Assembly: GCF_011065935.2 (NCBI RefSeq)
Contig: NZ_JAAMNH020000001.1
Coordinates: 1,571,001-1,635,000 of the forward strand
Length of the DNA: 64,000 bases
Origin: Clostridium estertheticum
GTDB lineage: Bacteria > Bacillota > Clostridia > Clostridiales > Clostridiaceae
Direction of reading: 5' to 3'
Both the position numbers and the translations under genes were made by a program. Positions 20,501-29,646 of this stretch are shown in pieces. Numbering within the stretch: position 1 is the stretch's first letter; every line of letters begins with the position of its first letter. A model generated the notes under the pieces. The model had not been told where the DNA came from and did no database searches. It worked only from the letters and a program-made list of their open reading frames with translations.

Positions 20501-21226
20501 AGTTCAGAACAACTTGTTTCTATGAGCTTAAATGGAGGAGAATACTACTATATAAGAAATACTCAAGGTGACATAATTGGCTTACATGATAGTAAAGGAG
20601 CAGAAATAGTAAGCTATAGCTACGATTCATGGGGCAAGTTAATATCAACTACAGGAACGCTTGCATCAACTGTTGGCGTTAAGAATCCTTATAGATACCG
20701 TGGTTACCGTTATGATACTGAAACGTCTTTATATTATCTGCAATCAAGATATTATAATGCGGAGTGGGGAAGGTTTGTTAATGGGGATGCTACTGCTGCA
20801 TTGCAGTTAGCACAAGGAAAACTGTTAGGAGCTAACTTATTTTCTTATTGTATTAATAATCCTGTGATGAATAGTGATCCAACGGGGCATTGGAGTTGGA
20901 ACTATCTTAGATCAAAAGATTTTTTAGTGCCTTTATTTAATCTTATAATTTTTTCAGCACTTGGAATAGGAACGGTGAAAATCGCCTCGCTTTATAGAAA
21001 TCAAATAAATAAAATTGGTAAACAGTTAGCAGAAAAAACTCTTAAACGTGCGGTGAGATCAGCTTTAAAACAAGCATCATTTAAGGCTAGTGCCATTACC
21101 AAAATAACAGGACTTCTAAGTGGTGTATTCTCAATTGCATCTTACTTTACAAATCCTGGAGGTGTAATTTTTAATCTCTTAAATTCAAAAGATAAAATAC
21201 CAAATAACAAATATCTCGACTTCTAA
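14597..21226 (+). CDS. Large secreted Rhs/YD-repeat (WapA-like) polymorphic toxin
   Basis: ATG 14597 has AAAGGTG eight bases upstream; the ATG at 14576 has none. The 2209-residue product starts with a signal peptide (KRTLSIFLIATFIS, cleavage likely after LA). It then has an unknown N-domain, a DNRLRE-like domain (about 390-556), an Rhs entry (NDYNGNLVF), YD repeats (735-870), two carbohydrate-binding-like modules (890-1205), YD repeats, a LamG-like module (1370-1555), a long YD stretch, and the core RYDTETSLYYLQSRYYN with WGRFVNGD (2031-2064). After SDPTG comes a 108-residue tip with two hydrophobic stretches ending SKDKIPNNKYLDF. The shell delivers the tip to competing cells. The tip looks membrane-active; that is inferred. 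A two-helix protein gene follows. Confidence 0.9.
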   Translation: MWNYKRTLSIFLIATFISSNMPIPTLAQGIENLTNKIVSSAQLERNSKKEAKILQEVESKREKYVKHFIKEDKTFEAVVYPFAAHYKENGKWMDIDNNIIEGKDDENNDVLENKSNDFKVEFGKKSDARKLVSIKKDGYEISWNINKPSESDILSSGISPSQTTDDTITTNALNSTSTVENNTVNPEEIKIQEPVAAEQTPTVEKTTTNSEPVQESTVTQSINNNLLKVLNSTSAQIKPENTDYLKDLSENDKKKTLTNLTSTVEFKDIYQDVNLEYEVRPEDVKETIVINKNTDNTYFEFNINSKNLTAKLQADKSIIFYDAKDSSKEVFAMDAPYMIDAKNQQSKDIEIGLTQTKAGYILSLKPNKEWLDSSERVYPIKIDPTVTTNLGITSIHDTFVSSSQPTTNYYNNQYLETGYGSITGKTRTYMQFDLPVLTSADMVTSAQLGLTLATNNTNLRQVNAYRASGNWDSKTLTWNNQPGYDWTVIQDFQMVQNVNQNGYLWDVTASVKDWYNTGNNYGIVLQHENEGPDCGYNEFVSSDTAVVEGRPRITIQYTNNSGIEDNLTYHSQRVGRAGTGYVNDYNGNLVFKHDDLSMNGNKMPVSLNHVFNSNEKDISKGYGLGWRLNLSQRVVIETIGIDKYYVYTDEDGTKNYFKDDGATTLKDESGIDLTLTVNPDKSYIIKDKGGNELGFVPGGYLYTIKDNNKNTLTLNYNGTTLAYVTDGAGRVSKLESTAEGYLTGIVDPSGRRTSFSYDGIKLSRITYPDGKYTLYTYDSNNNLNSAINFDGYKMQYIYYPSSPYRVQQIHESNVSPATDGQGINIVYGLNTTIYNDFRGKKNIYQFNNTGNTISVRDDEGNAKYYNYNEGPTNKNKLQLESKLQKSIMNLLKNHNAEGSSDWTSTYWTTSTGLGSYDTTNKYLGNQSLKISKTNSDSRQFYNQQLTLEKGKIYTLSGYVKADNISNSNGKGASIFVNYYNESGVLQTVDSSFVRGTKDWDRNEVTFTLPANASSTTVYARAGIAEETGTAYFDCMQLEDGSAANRYNLIENPNLIYGSDTPDFWTKNNECTTSDTLIASTDTTYPTKLDNTKKVFRLTGSADKNKSLYQKINVSSDTEDTFVVSGWANGNSVALSGTRYFALDVAIEKMDGSYSYQVVPFNEDSTDWQYVSAQVKTGGAYKSINVYALYYGNENSAEFDGVQLFKEQFGTSYQYDGNGNPTTTTDVNGVNSAAEYDANNDLVKTTSANGNISTNAYDADHNIDDATSPENVTDTFTYDGSGNPLTTTTKGSNATDPVIKSSSTYTPSGNYLKSETDPSGNTVNSNYNETKGTLDSVTDSKSNTVFNSYDEMDKLTGTNSIASSSSSEIFPLSGTTNGTKGTKPISDSAVYAKDENGKTVLSANGGTKTLYNLGLSKTAGTMSAWTKSTGSSTTRYLFTSQGSNSELLCAYIDTSNKVNVAVRDTLGAWETVVTSTAAINTTDWNFIALEWKVIAGGLQCTLYLNGASYVNTAASYKDFTGVQTSVGSYIDGNYAVNGLVDEYIYSNIALGSTSILNIYNTQRGKYLDASTVNNKYSYENDRIKSVSNNGSNYTFNYDGLGNNTKVNVGTQNLITNNYEARTGKLLDSTYGNGQIVGSSYDSADRVISSTYNGLDRFKYGYDASGNVASNDDLVNGVNYKYIYDMSNRLVKIVDSKGNTVKNIYDVEDNLSSVAENLNGVDYTTSYTYDKENKPKTTTYKGNVITNNYDSLGRLQGKVTNTGTAQINTSYEFEAGKDANTTTNRVSKITNNGNGIVYSYDKNGNIETITENGKLIKYYYNELNELIREDNQVLNKTISYSYDNGGNILNKVEYAYTTGTPGIATKTSTYTYGDANWKDKLTSFNDGTAKPITYDAIGNPLTYNGYIYTWEEGRQLAALSGNGDTIAYKYNDSGIRTQKIVNGVTTTFHLAGDKVTYETNGTDNIYYTYDSSEQLVSMSLNGGEYYYIRNTQGDIIGLHDSKGAEIVSYSYDSWGKLISTTGTLASTVGVKNPYRYRGYRYDTETSLYYLQSRYYNAEWGRFVNGDATAALQLAQGKLLGANLFSYCINNPVMNSDPTGHWSWNYLRSKDFLVPLFNLIIFSALGIGTVKIASLYRNQINKIGKQLAEKTLKRAVRSALKQASFKASAITKITGLLSGVFSIASYFTNPGGVIFNLLNSKDKIPNNKYLDF

Positions 21227-21448
21227 AATATTGTTAAAAAATAAGTTAGTAACACTTAATATACATTGACTAAAAATATTTTATAATAAAATATACTTAG
21301 ATGTTGTTACTATATACATTTCATTTTAAAACTACATTTAAATTGCTGATAAAGATTTTTTAAAAAAGTAAAATAATTATTGTAATATATATAATATAAA
21401 AGTTAATATTAAAAAACAACCATAACTTTAATGTATAAAGGAGATATT
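21227..21448. other. Intergenic gap before the candidate immunity gene
   Basis: 220 bp of AT-rich DNA with no obvious terminator hairpin. TTGACT at 21266 with AT-rich boxes behind it could be a separate weak promoter for the small gene at 21449. Spacing is poor, so I do not call it. Confidence 0.3.
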
Positions 21449-21646
21449 ATGAAAAAATCAGATAATCAATTATTAAATTTCATTTTAGAATCTGTGGTTT
21501 ATTCAGTAATAATTTTATTAATAGCCATTGTTATCTCTATTTGCTCACATAAACCTATAATAAGTTTAATACCAGCTTTAATGGCTTGTTTTGTAAGTAC
21601 ATTAATAGGGAAACTTTTATATAATAAATCAAATAAAAAAAATTAG
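21449..21646 (+). CDS. 65-residue two-helix membrane protein, candidate immunity
   Basis: AAAGGAGAT stands six bases before ATG 21449, which is preferred to the ATG 18 bases upstream that overlaps it. The protein is MKKSDNQLL, two membrane helices (SVVYSVIILLIAIVISI and ISLIPALMACFVSTLIG) and a basic tail KSNKKN. No family is known to me. It lies 222 bp behind the large Rhs gene, whose tip is hydrophobic. Equivalent two-helix proteins stand behind two related tips at 23998 and 29647, which supports an immunity role. Confidence 0.6.
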   Translation: MKKSDNQLLNFILESVVYSVIILLIAIVISICSHKPIISLIPALMACFVSTLIGKLLYNKSNKKN

Positions 21647-21791
21647 CAAACAGAAATAATCTGCTAATGTACCCGATTTCTGTTAGGTTCTCGGGTATGT
21701 TGGATCAAAAAACAACAAATAGGTCTCTTCGCACCCAACTAAAGCAACTGCTACTTAGAAAAAACAGTGAATTAATTAGAATTTAGAATGA

Positions 21792-21851
21792 GCATCAGTG
21801 GCTGGAGTAGCAGCTATTGCTGCTTATTGGGTTGTAGCAAACAATAAGTAG
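21792..21851 (+). pseudogene. C-terminal scrap of a hydrophobic domain
   Basis: A short frame reads ASVAGVAAIAAYWVVANNK and stops, in the gap between the immunity gene and the next Rhs cassette. It resembles the last residues of a hydrophobic toxin tip left from an earlier cassette. Too short to classify. Confidence 0.35.
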
Positions 21852-21885
21852 AAGACAATATTACATCAACGACTACAATTAACAC

Positions 21886-23823
21886 AGCGTATGGAACTTC
21901 ATTGCTCTTGAGTGGAAGGGGGTAGCAGGAGGATTACAATATACTCTATATCTAAATGGATTAGTTGATGAATATATCTATTCAAATACGGATTTAGGGT
22001 CTACAGCAATATTAAATATCTATAACACTCAAAGGGGAAAATATTTAGATTCAAATACTGTAAACAATAAATACAGTTACGAGAATGATAGAATAAAATC
22101 CGTATCTAACAATGGTTCCAATTATACTTTTAATTATGATGGGTTAGGAAATAACACAAAAGTAAATGTAGGAACCCAAAATCTAATAACAAATAACTAT
22201 GAAGCAAGAACAGGAAAGCTTTTAGACTCAACCTATGGAAATGGCCAAATAGTAGGATCAAGCTATGACAGTGCTGATAGACTAGTGAAAATAGTAGATT
22301 CAAAAGGTAACATTGTAAAGAATGTTTATGATGCAGATAGTAATTTAAGCAGTGTTTCAGAAAATCTAAATGGTGTAGATTACACTACAAGTTATACTTA
22401 CGATAGTGAAAATAAGCCCAAAACTACAACTTATAAAGGTAATGTAATAACTAATAATTATGACTCATTAGGAAGACTACAAGGTAAGGTAACAAACACA
22501 GGAACTGCTCAGATTAATACAAGTTATGAATTTGAAGCAGGAAAAGAAGCGAATACTACCACTAATAGAGTAAGCAAACTAATTAACAATGGAAATGGAA
22601 TAGTTTATACTTATGACACTAATGGAAATATTGAAACTATAACTCAAAATGGGAAAGTAATAAAATACTACTATAATGAGCTAAATGAGCTTATACGTGA
22701 AGATAACCAAGTATTAAACAAAACTATAACTAATTCCTACGATAATGGAGGAAATATATTAAACAAAGTTGAATATGCATATACCACAGCAACACCTGGT
22801 ACTGCAACGAAAACATCTACTTATACTTATGGTGATGCAAACTGGAAGGATAAATTAACCTCCTTTAATGATGGAACAGAAAAACCAGTAACCTATGATG
22901 CCATAGGAAATCCATTAACTTATAATGGATATACCTATACGTGGGAAGAAGGACGTCAGCTTGCAACAATGTCTGGGAATGGAAACACTATAGCATACAA
23001 GTACAATGACTCAGGTATAAGAACTCAGAAAACAGTAAACGGAGTTACAACAACTTACCATTTAGTAGGCGATAAAGTAACATTTGAAACAAACGGTACA
23101 GATAATATTTACTATACTTATGACAGTAATGATAAACTTGTAAGTATGAACCTAAATGGCGTAGAATACTACTACGTAAGAAATGCTCAAGAGGATATAA
23201 TAGGTTTAAATAATAGTACTGGGGCAGAGGTGGTAGGTTATAGCTACGATTCATGGGGTAAATTAATTTCAACTACAGGAACCCTTGCATCAACTGTTGG
23301 AGTTAAGAATCCTTATAGATATCGTGGTTATCGCTATGACACTGAAACGTCTTTGTATTATCTGCAATCAAGATATTATAATGCGGATTGGGGAAGGTTT
23401 ATTAATGGAGATAATATTGCTGTATTGCAGTTAATACAAGGACAACTGTTAGGAGCTAACTTATTTGCTTATTGCGTTAGTAATCCTATTATGAATAGTG
23501 ATCTGAGTGGATATTGGTCAGTAAATATTATTTCAGTAAGATTGGCAGCAGCTCTATTTAATTATGCAATTAGCTATGCTATAGGTGGAGTTGGGTTAGG
23601 AGCTATAAAGATGTATATAAGAAGAGCTGGTGTAGAAGCAGCTAAAAGATTATTTACTCGTACTCTTGTAAGCGAATTAGTTAAATGGGGAGCTAGAAGA
23701 CTTGCATGGGGGGGAGGAGCTGCTGTAGATATTTTTATTAACTATCTTGATATAGGTACAGCAGTTGCTAAGTGGTTAGATTCAAAAGATCCAAGGCCTA
23801 ATAATAAATGGTTAACTATTTAG
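21886..23823 (+). CDS. Silent Rhs 3' cassette 2 with hydrophobic tip
   Basis: Homology with the large gene begins abruptly near 21886 (LamG end). A stretch of about 240 bp (22031-22273) is nearly identical to 19275-19520. About 130 bp are then skipped, and the frame runs to 23823. The only in-frame start is GTG 22285 without ribosome site; there is no signal or promoter. The core is RYDTETSLYYLQSRYYN, and the tip starts after SDLSG. The tip of about 100 residues (LFNYAISYAIGGVGLGAIKM, later KWLDSKDPRPNNKWL) aligns by eye with the large protein's tip. It probably serves as a recombination donor for tip exchange. Confidence 0.7.
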   Translation, partial: SVWNFIALEWKGVAGGLQYTLYLNGLVDEYIYSNTDLGSTAILNIYNTQRGKYLDSNTVNNKYSYENDRIKSVSNNGSNYTFNYDGLGNNTKVNVGTQNLITNNYEARTGKLLDSTYGNGQIVGSSYDSADRLVKIVDSKGNIVKNVYDADSNLSSVSENLNGVDYTTSYTYDSENKPKTTTYKGNVITNNYDSLGRLQGKVTNTGTAQINTSYEFEAGKEANTTTNRVSKLINNGNGIVYTYDTNGNIETITQNGKVIKYYYNELNELIREDNQVLNKTITNSYDNGGNILNKVEYAYTTATPGTATKTSTYTYGDANWKDKLTSFNDGTEKPVTYDAIGNPLTYNGYTYTWEEGRQLATMSGNGNTIAYKYNDSGIRTQKTVNGVTTTYHLVGDKVTFETNGTDNIYYTYDSNDKLVSMNLNGVEYYYVRNAQEDIIGLNNSTGAEVVGYSYDSWGKLISTTGTLASTVGVKNPYRYRGYRYDTETSLYYLQSRYYNADWGRFINGDNIAVLQLIQGQLLGANLFAYCVSNPIMNSDLSGYWSVNIISVRLAAALFNYAISYAIGGVGLGAIKMYIRRAGVEAAKRLFTRTLVSELVKWGARRLAWGGGAAVDIFINYLDIGTAVAKWLDSKDPRPNNKWLTI

Positions 23824-23997
23824 ATATTTATAATTTATTAATTGTAGGTAAAAATGCTCTAGAGAGCGAGCCTAGTGTGGGTGTAGAGTTTTCATCGCAT
23901 CCATATTTATTGGTAAATGATTTTTATGATACCTTATAAAACAAAAAAATATTAGTGCACTTAGTGCAACAATTAATAATGAAAGGCTAGGCTAGTA

Positions 23998-24207
23998 ATG
24001 GAGAAAAAATTAAAATTCATACGGATATTAAAGTTTATAACTATTTCTATATATATTATTTCAGTAAATTATTACGCTAGTGATATGATAGACCATGGAA
24101 TTATAAAAAAGAATTATATTTATATAATTGGGTTTTCAATTGTAATAATGGGGGGGGTAATATTTTTAATAAGGTTTTTTGATAAATTACTAAGAAAAAA
24201 TACTTAA
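23998..24207 (+). CDS. 69-residue two-helix membrane protein, candidate immunity
   Basis: The protein starts MEKKLKFIRIL, has two hydrophobic segments (FITISIYIISVNYYA and IYIIGFSIVIMGGVIFLI) and ends in a basic tail (RFFDKLLRKNT). The ribosome site (GAAAGG) is weak. It follows Rhs cassette 2 by 174 bp. Size, topology and position match the gene at 21449, although sequence similarity is low, as expected for immunity proteins paired with diverged tips. Function inferred. Confidence 0.55.
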   Translation: MEKKLKFIRILKFITISIYIISVNYYASDMIDHGIIKKNYIYIIGFSIVIMGGVIFLIRFFDKLLRKNT

Positions 24208-24344
24208 AAGATGTAATTACATTTAGTGTGATTTTTTCATATTACCAATAGATTTATAAATGAAGATTCTAATAGCTTTATGAATTTAGAAACTAAAGGA
24301 AAGGAGAAAGTCTGAATAAGAGGACTTTCTTCTTTCTTTCATTT

Positions 24345-25279
24345 ACATGGGAAGAAGGACGTCAGCTTGCAACAATGTCTGGAAATGGAAACACTATAGC
24401 ATACAAGTACAATGACTCAGGTATAAGAACTCAGAAAACAGTAAACGGAGTTACAACAAATTATAATTTAGTAGGAGATAAAGTAACCTTTGAAACAAAT
24501 GGAACAGACAATATTTACTGTACTTATGATAGTAATGATACACTTGCAAGTATGAACCTAAATGGCGTAGAATACTACTATGTGAGAGATGCCGAAGGGG
24601 ATATAATAGCATTGAATAATAGTGATGGAGCAGAGGTGGTAAGTTACAGCTACGACTCATGGGGCAAATTAATATCAACTACAGGAACCGATTCATCAAC
24701 TGTTGGAGTTAAAAATCCTTATAGATACCGTGGTTATAGATATGACACTGAAACGGCATTATATTATCTGCAATCAAGATATTATAATGCGGATTGGGGA
24801 AGGTTTGTTAATGGGGATCAAGCATCACTATTACAAGATATGGTAGGTGTATTATTAGGGAGCAATTTATTTGCTTATTGCTATAATAACCCCGTAAACA
24901 ATAGCGATCCTACAGGCAAATGGGCTCAAAATTATTCGGGTTTTGGATGGACAAAAGATAGATATGGTCATATTAATGGATTTCATGTTAAGAATAACCC
25001 AGCTTTCTTATCAAGATCTTTTTGCCTCGCTTATGCATGGGATATTATACATATAGCAGGAAAGTGGAGCTGGAGATTTGGATATAATTTTATTGGTTTG
25101 CCTCCTGTAAATATGGCAGCTGAGTTTTTCACACATGCTGTATTTTTTATTATTCTACCAATGTGACCATAAAATATCTTAAAAGAGGATACAACTGGAA
25201 TAGAAGCGGCAAAACAATTGATATTGCATATGGAGATCCCAGAGAATATCAATTTTTAGCAGTTTGGTACTTGTTGTAA
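24345..25279 (+). pseudogene. Rhs 3' cassette 3, tip frameshifted in a T-run
   Basis: Rhs homology begins at TWEEGRQLATMSGNG, includes RYDTETALYYLQSRYYN and ends the core at SDPTG. The tip (WAQNYSGFGWTKDRYGH...) contains aromatic residues and a hydrophobic stretch and stops at 25165. One extra T in the six-T run at 25143-25148 would continue it as YYSTNVTIKYLKRGYNW to VWYLL, stop 25277-25279. That tip is unlike the hydrophobic family of cassettes 2 and 4. There is no start signal upstream. A lipoprotein gene follows 32 bp after the extended end. Confidence 0.6.
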
Positions 25280-25311
25280 TATATACTAAAAATATACAAT
25301 TTAGAGGGTAG

Positions 25312-25983
25312 GTGTTTAAAATTAAAAAAATAATTATGTTAATACTTATAAGCTTTATATTAGTTGGCCTTACAGGTTGTAATAGCCTTATACTTAATGA
25401 ATATGATCATATTAAATATAATGGGGCTGATTATATCCATAATGAAACAGAAGTCTGGCAACCGAATGGGGCAAAGTTAAATGAAAAAATTTCCGTATAT
25501 TTGGTTGATTATACTTCTCATACGAATTACAAAAATGTCTATAATGCATATGGTTTTAAGGGGGATAAAGAACATATATTTTTGTTCTTTAACGGAGTAC
25601 TTTATACAAAAAAGGGCTATTCTTTTCCTGATGCAACGAATGAAAGTCTAATAGTTGATAGAATTAAGTTGACGACTAGCGATGATAATTCGCGTTCGTA
25701 TATTTTTGAAAACAAGGATTTTATAGATTTGTTTATGAAAGAATTCAGACACAGAAGCAGTGAAACAGGCGAACTTAAAAGAATACCTTATGAGGGCTAT
25801 AATATATCCTTATATGTCAAAAATTATTTTGCATTTTCAAACGGTGGATTCATCGCATTTAGCAAAAAAGGACAGCTTGGGTTTGAAAATGATTTAATAA
25901 GTGACACAAATGACGTTAATGAGGTTGTAGAATTATTATCACCGGATTTAAACAAACAAATTTTAGCAAAACTTCATCGTTGA
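25312..25983 (+). CDS. Lipoprotein, candidate surface immunity protein
   Basis: GTG 25312 has AGAGGG just upstream and begins FKIKKIIMLILISFI, followed by a lipobox LTGC, so the 223-residue protein should be anchored outside the membrane. The body is soluble and mixed alpha/beta in character, of no family I recognise. It sits directly behind Rhs cassette 3. A lipid-anchored protector would suit a toxin that acts at or outside the membrane. It may instead be an unrelated passenger. Confidence 0.6.
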   Translation: MFKIKKIIMLILISFILVGLTGCNSLILNEYDHIKYNGADYIHNETEVWQPNGAKLNEKISVYLVDYTSHTNYKNVYNAYGFKGDKEHIFLFFNGVLYTKKGYSFPDATNESLIVDRIKLTTSDDNSRSYIFENKDFIDLFMKEFRHRSSETGELKRIPYEGYNISLYVKNYFAFSNGGFIAFSKKGQLGFENDLISDTNDVNEVVELLSPDLNKQILAKLHR

Positions 25984-26129
25984 AATAAAGCGAGTATTAT
26001 CCCTTTGAGCTTAGATCTTAATAATAGTTTGAGGTCATATAAGTAAAGGTAGCCAGCACCATAGTATTAGCAATACTATATTCCATTGAACGGTACTGGC
26101 TATCATTATATGTAAAGTACATAGTGTGA

Positions 26130-26188
26130 TTCGAAAACAGGCGAATGGGTTATTCCGTTCCGGTGGTTCGAACCCCCCTCTCTCCGCT
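26130..26188 (+). tRNA. tRNA-Ser 3' fragment (possible attachment-site remnant)
   Basis: From TTCGAAAACAGG through a long variable arm to GGTTCGAACCCCCC and CTCTCTCCGCTA the sequence reads like the anticodon loop to 3' end of a class II tRNA-Ser. The 5' half is missing, and the T stem is imperfect. Integrases that use tRNA genes leave such 3' halves, so it may be an old att site carried inside the element. Not a functional tRNA. Confidence 0.5.
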
Positions 26189-26195
26189 AAAATAA

Positions 26196-26267
26196 AGAAC
26201 TCGCTGGAAGGCGAGTTCTCAGATTGTTTACAAAACCAGTATAATTTTTTATTATACTGGTTTTTTT
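26196..26267 (+). terminator. Tandem hairpins with a T-run
   Basis: AGAACTCGC/GCGAGTTCT at 26196-26219 and AAACCAGTATAAT with its complement at 26233-26263, followed by TTTT. The second is a strong intrinsic terminator, of the kind that ends a tRNA or small operon. Confidence 0.8.
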
Positions 26268-26385
26268 ACATGCAATTATGCGATAGCGTTCTGAAATATG
26301 TATAAATTTAAAAAAGCCACTAAATGTTTTGTTATAAGATTAAAAAGCAGTGAAGATAGTAGTCTAGCTATCTTCTTCATATTTT

Positions 26386-29361
26386 GCATTAAGTGGGACT
26401 AGATACTTTGCATTAGATGTGGCTATAGAAAAAACGGATGGTAGTTATAGTTACCAAGTGGTGCCGTTTAATTAAGATTCTACAGATTGGCAGTATGTAT
26501 CAGCACAAGTTAATACAGGAGGTGCATATAAAAGCATAAATGTATATGCTTTATATTATGGCAATGAGAACTCAGCCGAATTTGATGGGCTTCAGCTTTA
26601 TAAGGAACAATTTGGTACAAGCTATCAATATGATGGGAATGGAAATCCTACAACAACCACTGACGTTAATGGAGTAACCTCAGCAGCGGAATATGATGCA
26701 AATAATGACCTTGTAAAAACAACAAGTGCAAACGGTAATATATCTACTAGTACGTATGATAACGATCATAATATGGATGACGCAACATCGCCAGAAAATG
26801 TTACGGATACATTTACTTATGATAGTTCTGGAAATCCACTCACTAATACCACAAAAAGTAGTAATGCTACTGATCCAGTTATAAAATCAAGCTCGACATA
26901 TACATCAAGTGGAAATTATTTAAAATCTGAGACGGATCCATCTGGAAACACTGTGAATGCTAATTACAATGAAACAAAAGGAACCTTAGACAGTGTAACG
27001 GATAGTAAGAGCAATACTGTTTTTAACTCTTATGATGAAATGGATAAATTAACAGGAATAAATTCCATAGCTTCATCAAGCAGCTTAGAAATATTCCCAC
27101 TAAGTGGTACTACAAATGGTACAAAAGGTACGAAACCAATATCAGATAGCGCAGTTTATGCAAAAGATGAAAATGGAAAAACTGTACTTTCTTCAAATGG
27201 TGGAACAAAAACCTTATATGATCTTGGCCTAAGTAAAAATGCAGGAACTATGAGTGCATGGACAAAATCTACAGGCAGCAGTACTACAAGATATTTATTT
27301 ACATCCCAGGGAAGTAACAGTGAACTACTCTGTGCATATATAGATACTAGCAACAAGGTAAATGTGGCTGTTAGAGACACTTTAGGAGCTTGGAAAACAG
27401 TAGTAACATCAACAGCAGCAATTAACACAACTGATTGGAACTTTATTGCTCTTGAGTGGAAGGTAATTGCAGGAGGATTACAATGTACTCTATACTTAAA
27501 TGGGGCAAGATATGTAAACACTGCTGCAAGCTATAAAGATTTCACAGGAGTACAGACATCTGTAGGAAGTTATATAGATGGAAATTATGCAGTAAATGGA
27601 TTAGTTGAGGCCAAATAGTAGGATCAAGCTATGACAGTGCTGATAGAGTAATCAGTAGTACATATAATGGGTTAGATAGGTTTAAATACGGCTATGATGC
27701 TAGTGGGAATGTAGCTAGCAATGATGACCTAGTTAATGGGGTAAACTACAAATATATTTATGATATGTCTGATAGGCTGGTGAAAACAGTAGATTCGAAG
27801 GGTAACACTGAAAAGAATATTTATGATGTGGAAGGTAATTTAAACAGTGCTTCAGAGAATTTAAATGGCGTAGACTACACTACAAGTTATACTTATGATA
27901 AAGAAAATAAGCCCAAAACTACAACTTATAAAGGTAATGTAGTAACTAATAATTATGACTCACTAGGAAGACTTCAAGGGAAAGTAACGAACACAGGAAG
28001 TGCTCAGCTTAACACAAGTTATGAATTTGAAGCAGGAAAAGACGTAAATACTACCACCAACAGAGTAAGTAAACTAACTAACAATGGAAAAGAAATAGTT
28101 TATGGTTATGATAAGAATGGAAATATCGTAACTATAACTGAAAATGGAAAAGTAACAAAATACTACTATAATGAGCTAAATGAGCTTACACGTGAAGATA
28201 ACCAAGTATTAAACAAAACTATAACCTACACCTATGATAATGGAGGAAATATACTAAATAAAGCGGAATGTGATTATACTACAGGAACTCCGGGCATTGC
28301 AACGAAAACTTCTACCTATACTTATGGTGATGCAAACTGGAAGGATAAATTAACCTCCTTCAATGATGGAACAGCAAAACCAATAACCTATGATGCCATA
28401 GGAAATCCACTAACTTATAATGGATATACCTATACGTGGGAAGAAGGATGTCAGCTTGCAACAATGTCTGGAAATGGAAACACCATAGCATACAAGTACA
28501 ATGATTCAGGTATAAGAACTCAGAAAACAGTAAATGGAGTTACAAAAACTTATAATTTAGTAGGGGGTAAAGTAACTTTTGAAACAAATGGAACAGACAA
28601 TATTTACTATACTTATGACAGTAAGGATAGACTTTTAAGTATGAACTTAAATGGAGTAGAATATTACTATGTAAGAAATGCTCAAGGGGATATAATAAGT
28701 TTAGATAATAGTACGGGATCAGAAGTAGTAAGCTACAGCTACGATTTATGGGGTAAATTAATTTCAACTACAGGAACCCTTGCATCAACCGTTGGAGTTA
28801 AGAATCCTTATAGATACCGTGGTTATCGCTATGATACTGAAACGTCATTATATTATTTGCAATCAAGATATTATAATGCGGAATTGGGAAGGTTTATTAA
28901 TGGGGATGATGCTAGTATATTACAAACGGCACAAGGACAACTACTTGGAGTTTTTATTTGCATATTGTAGCAATGATTGCGTAAATACAAGTGATCCAAC
29001 AGGGTTTATCTCAGTTAGAAAAGCAACCTTGCTTATTGATGGTTTAATAATGGCTCTCAATTTCGGATTAGCAATCATAGGTGTAAGAGGCACATATATG
29101 GCATGGAAGTATTTATGGAAAGAAGCGGCTAAAAATACAAAAAAGAAATTGATTACAATGTTAAAGGGCTGTATTGGATCATTATCTATGATGGTAGTGG
29201 GTTTTTCTATTCCTGGAATTACTTCTATAGTTGGGTATGCCTGTGAGTGGTTTTTAAATGGAGCAAGTATTGGATCAGCAATAGCAGTCGCTCTTGATCA
29301 TGCTGATGGAAATCCTAATGGGGATATACACTTCGTCAGACACCAAAAAGCTAAAAGTTAA
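26386..29361 (+). pseudogene. Rhs cassette 4, broken, with hydrophobic tip
   Basis: Homologous to the large gene from about base 17992 of the window onward. It carries a nonsense change (AATTAAGAT where the large gene has AATGAAGAC), a deletion joining GGATTAGTTGA to GGCCAAATAG near 27612 that shifts the frame, and a second shift at 28950 (LLGVFICIL instead of LLGANLF). The tip in the last frame begins after SDPTG: ALNFGLAIIGVRGTYMAWKY, KNTKKKLITML, later SIGSAIAVALDHADGNPNG, the same layout as the tips of the large gene and cassette 2. It is a decayed donor cassette. Confidence 0.8.
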
Positions 29362-29646
29362 TAGTAGTTAATTAAGAAAGGATTTCAATATAGGAGGTAA
29401 AAAGTTCTTATTACAAAGTAAGAAATATCAGTTATTTCATACTAAATAGATAGACACTTTAGTGAGGTACCTTTTGAAAATATTGTTGATTACCTTTTCT
29501 ACTTGTGCTTTTATTATATTTTGAATTAAGCCAGGCGAGGAATGTGCTTGTTTATTTCTTAAGATCTGGCTTAATTTCATAAATAACTAATTTTTCTTAT
29601 AACAGTGACAAAACTTACTATCAAAATTTAGAAGGAGGAATTTATA

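Larger units (their letters stand above)
25984..26385. other. Intergenic stretch with hairpins and a tRNA fragment
   Basis: No gene. It contains an imperfect nested cruciform at 26050-26102 (TAGCCAGCACC with GGTACTGGCTA, inner ATAGTATT/AATACTAT), a tRNA-Ser 3' piece at 26130-26188, and two consecutive hairpins ending in a T-run at 26196-26267. Confidence 0.6.

Noticed and set aside
23045..23272. Minus-strand frames inside Rhs cassettes (also 24451-24678 and 28540-28767)
   Set aside because: They are mirror frames of the repeated YD coding sequence with no ribosome sites.
25140..25165. Programmed -1 frameshift at the T-run of cassette 3
   Set aside because: The slippery heptamer is in the wrong phase to the reading frame; simple indel or decay is more likely.
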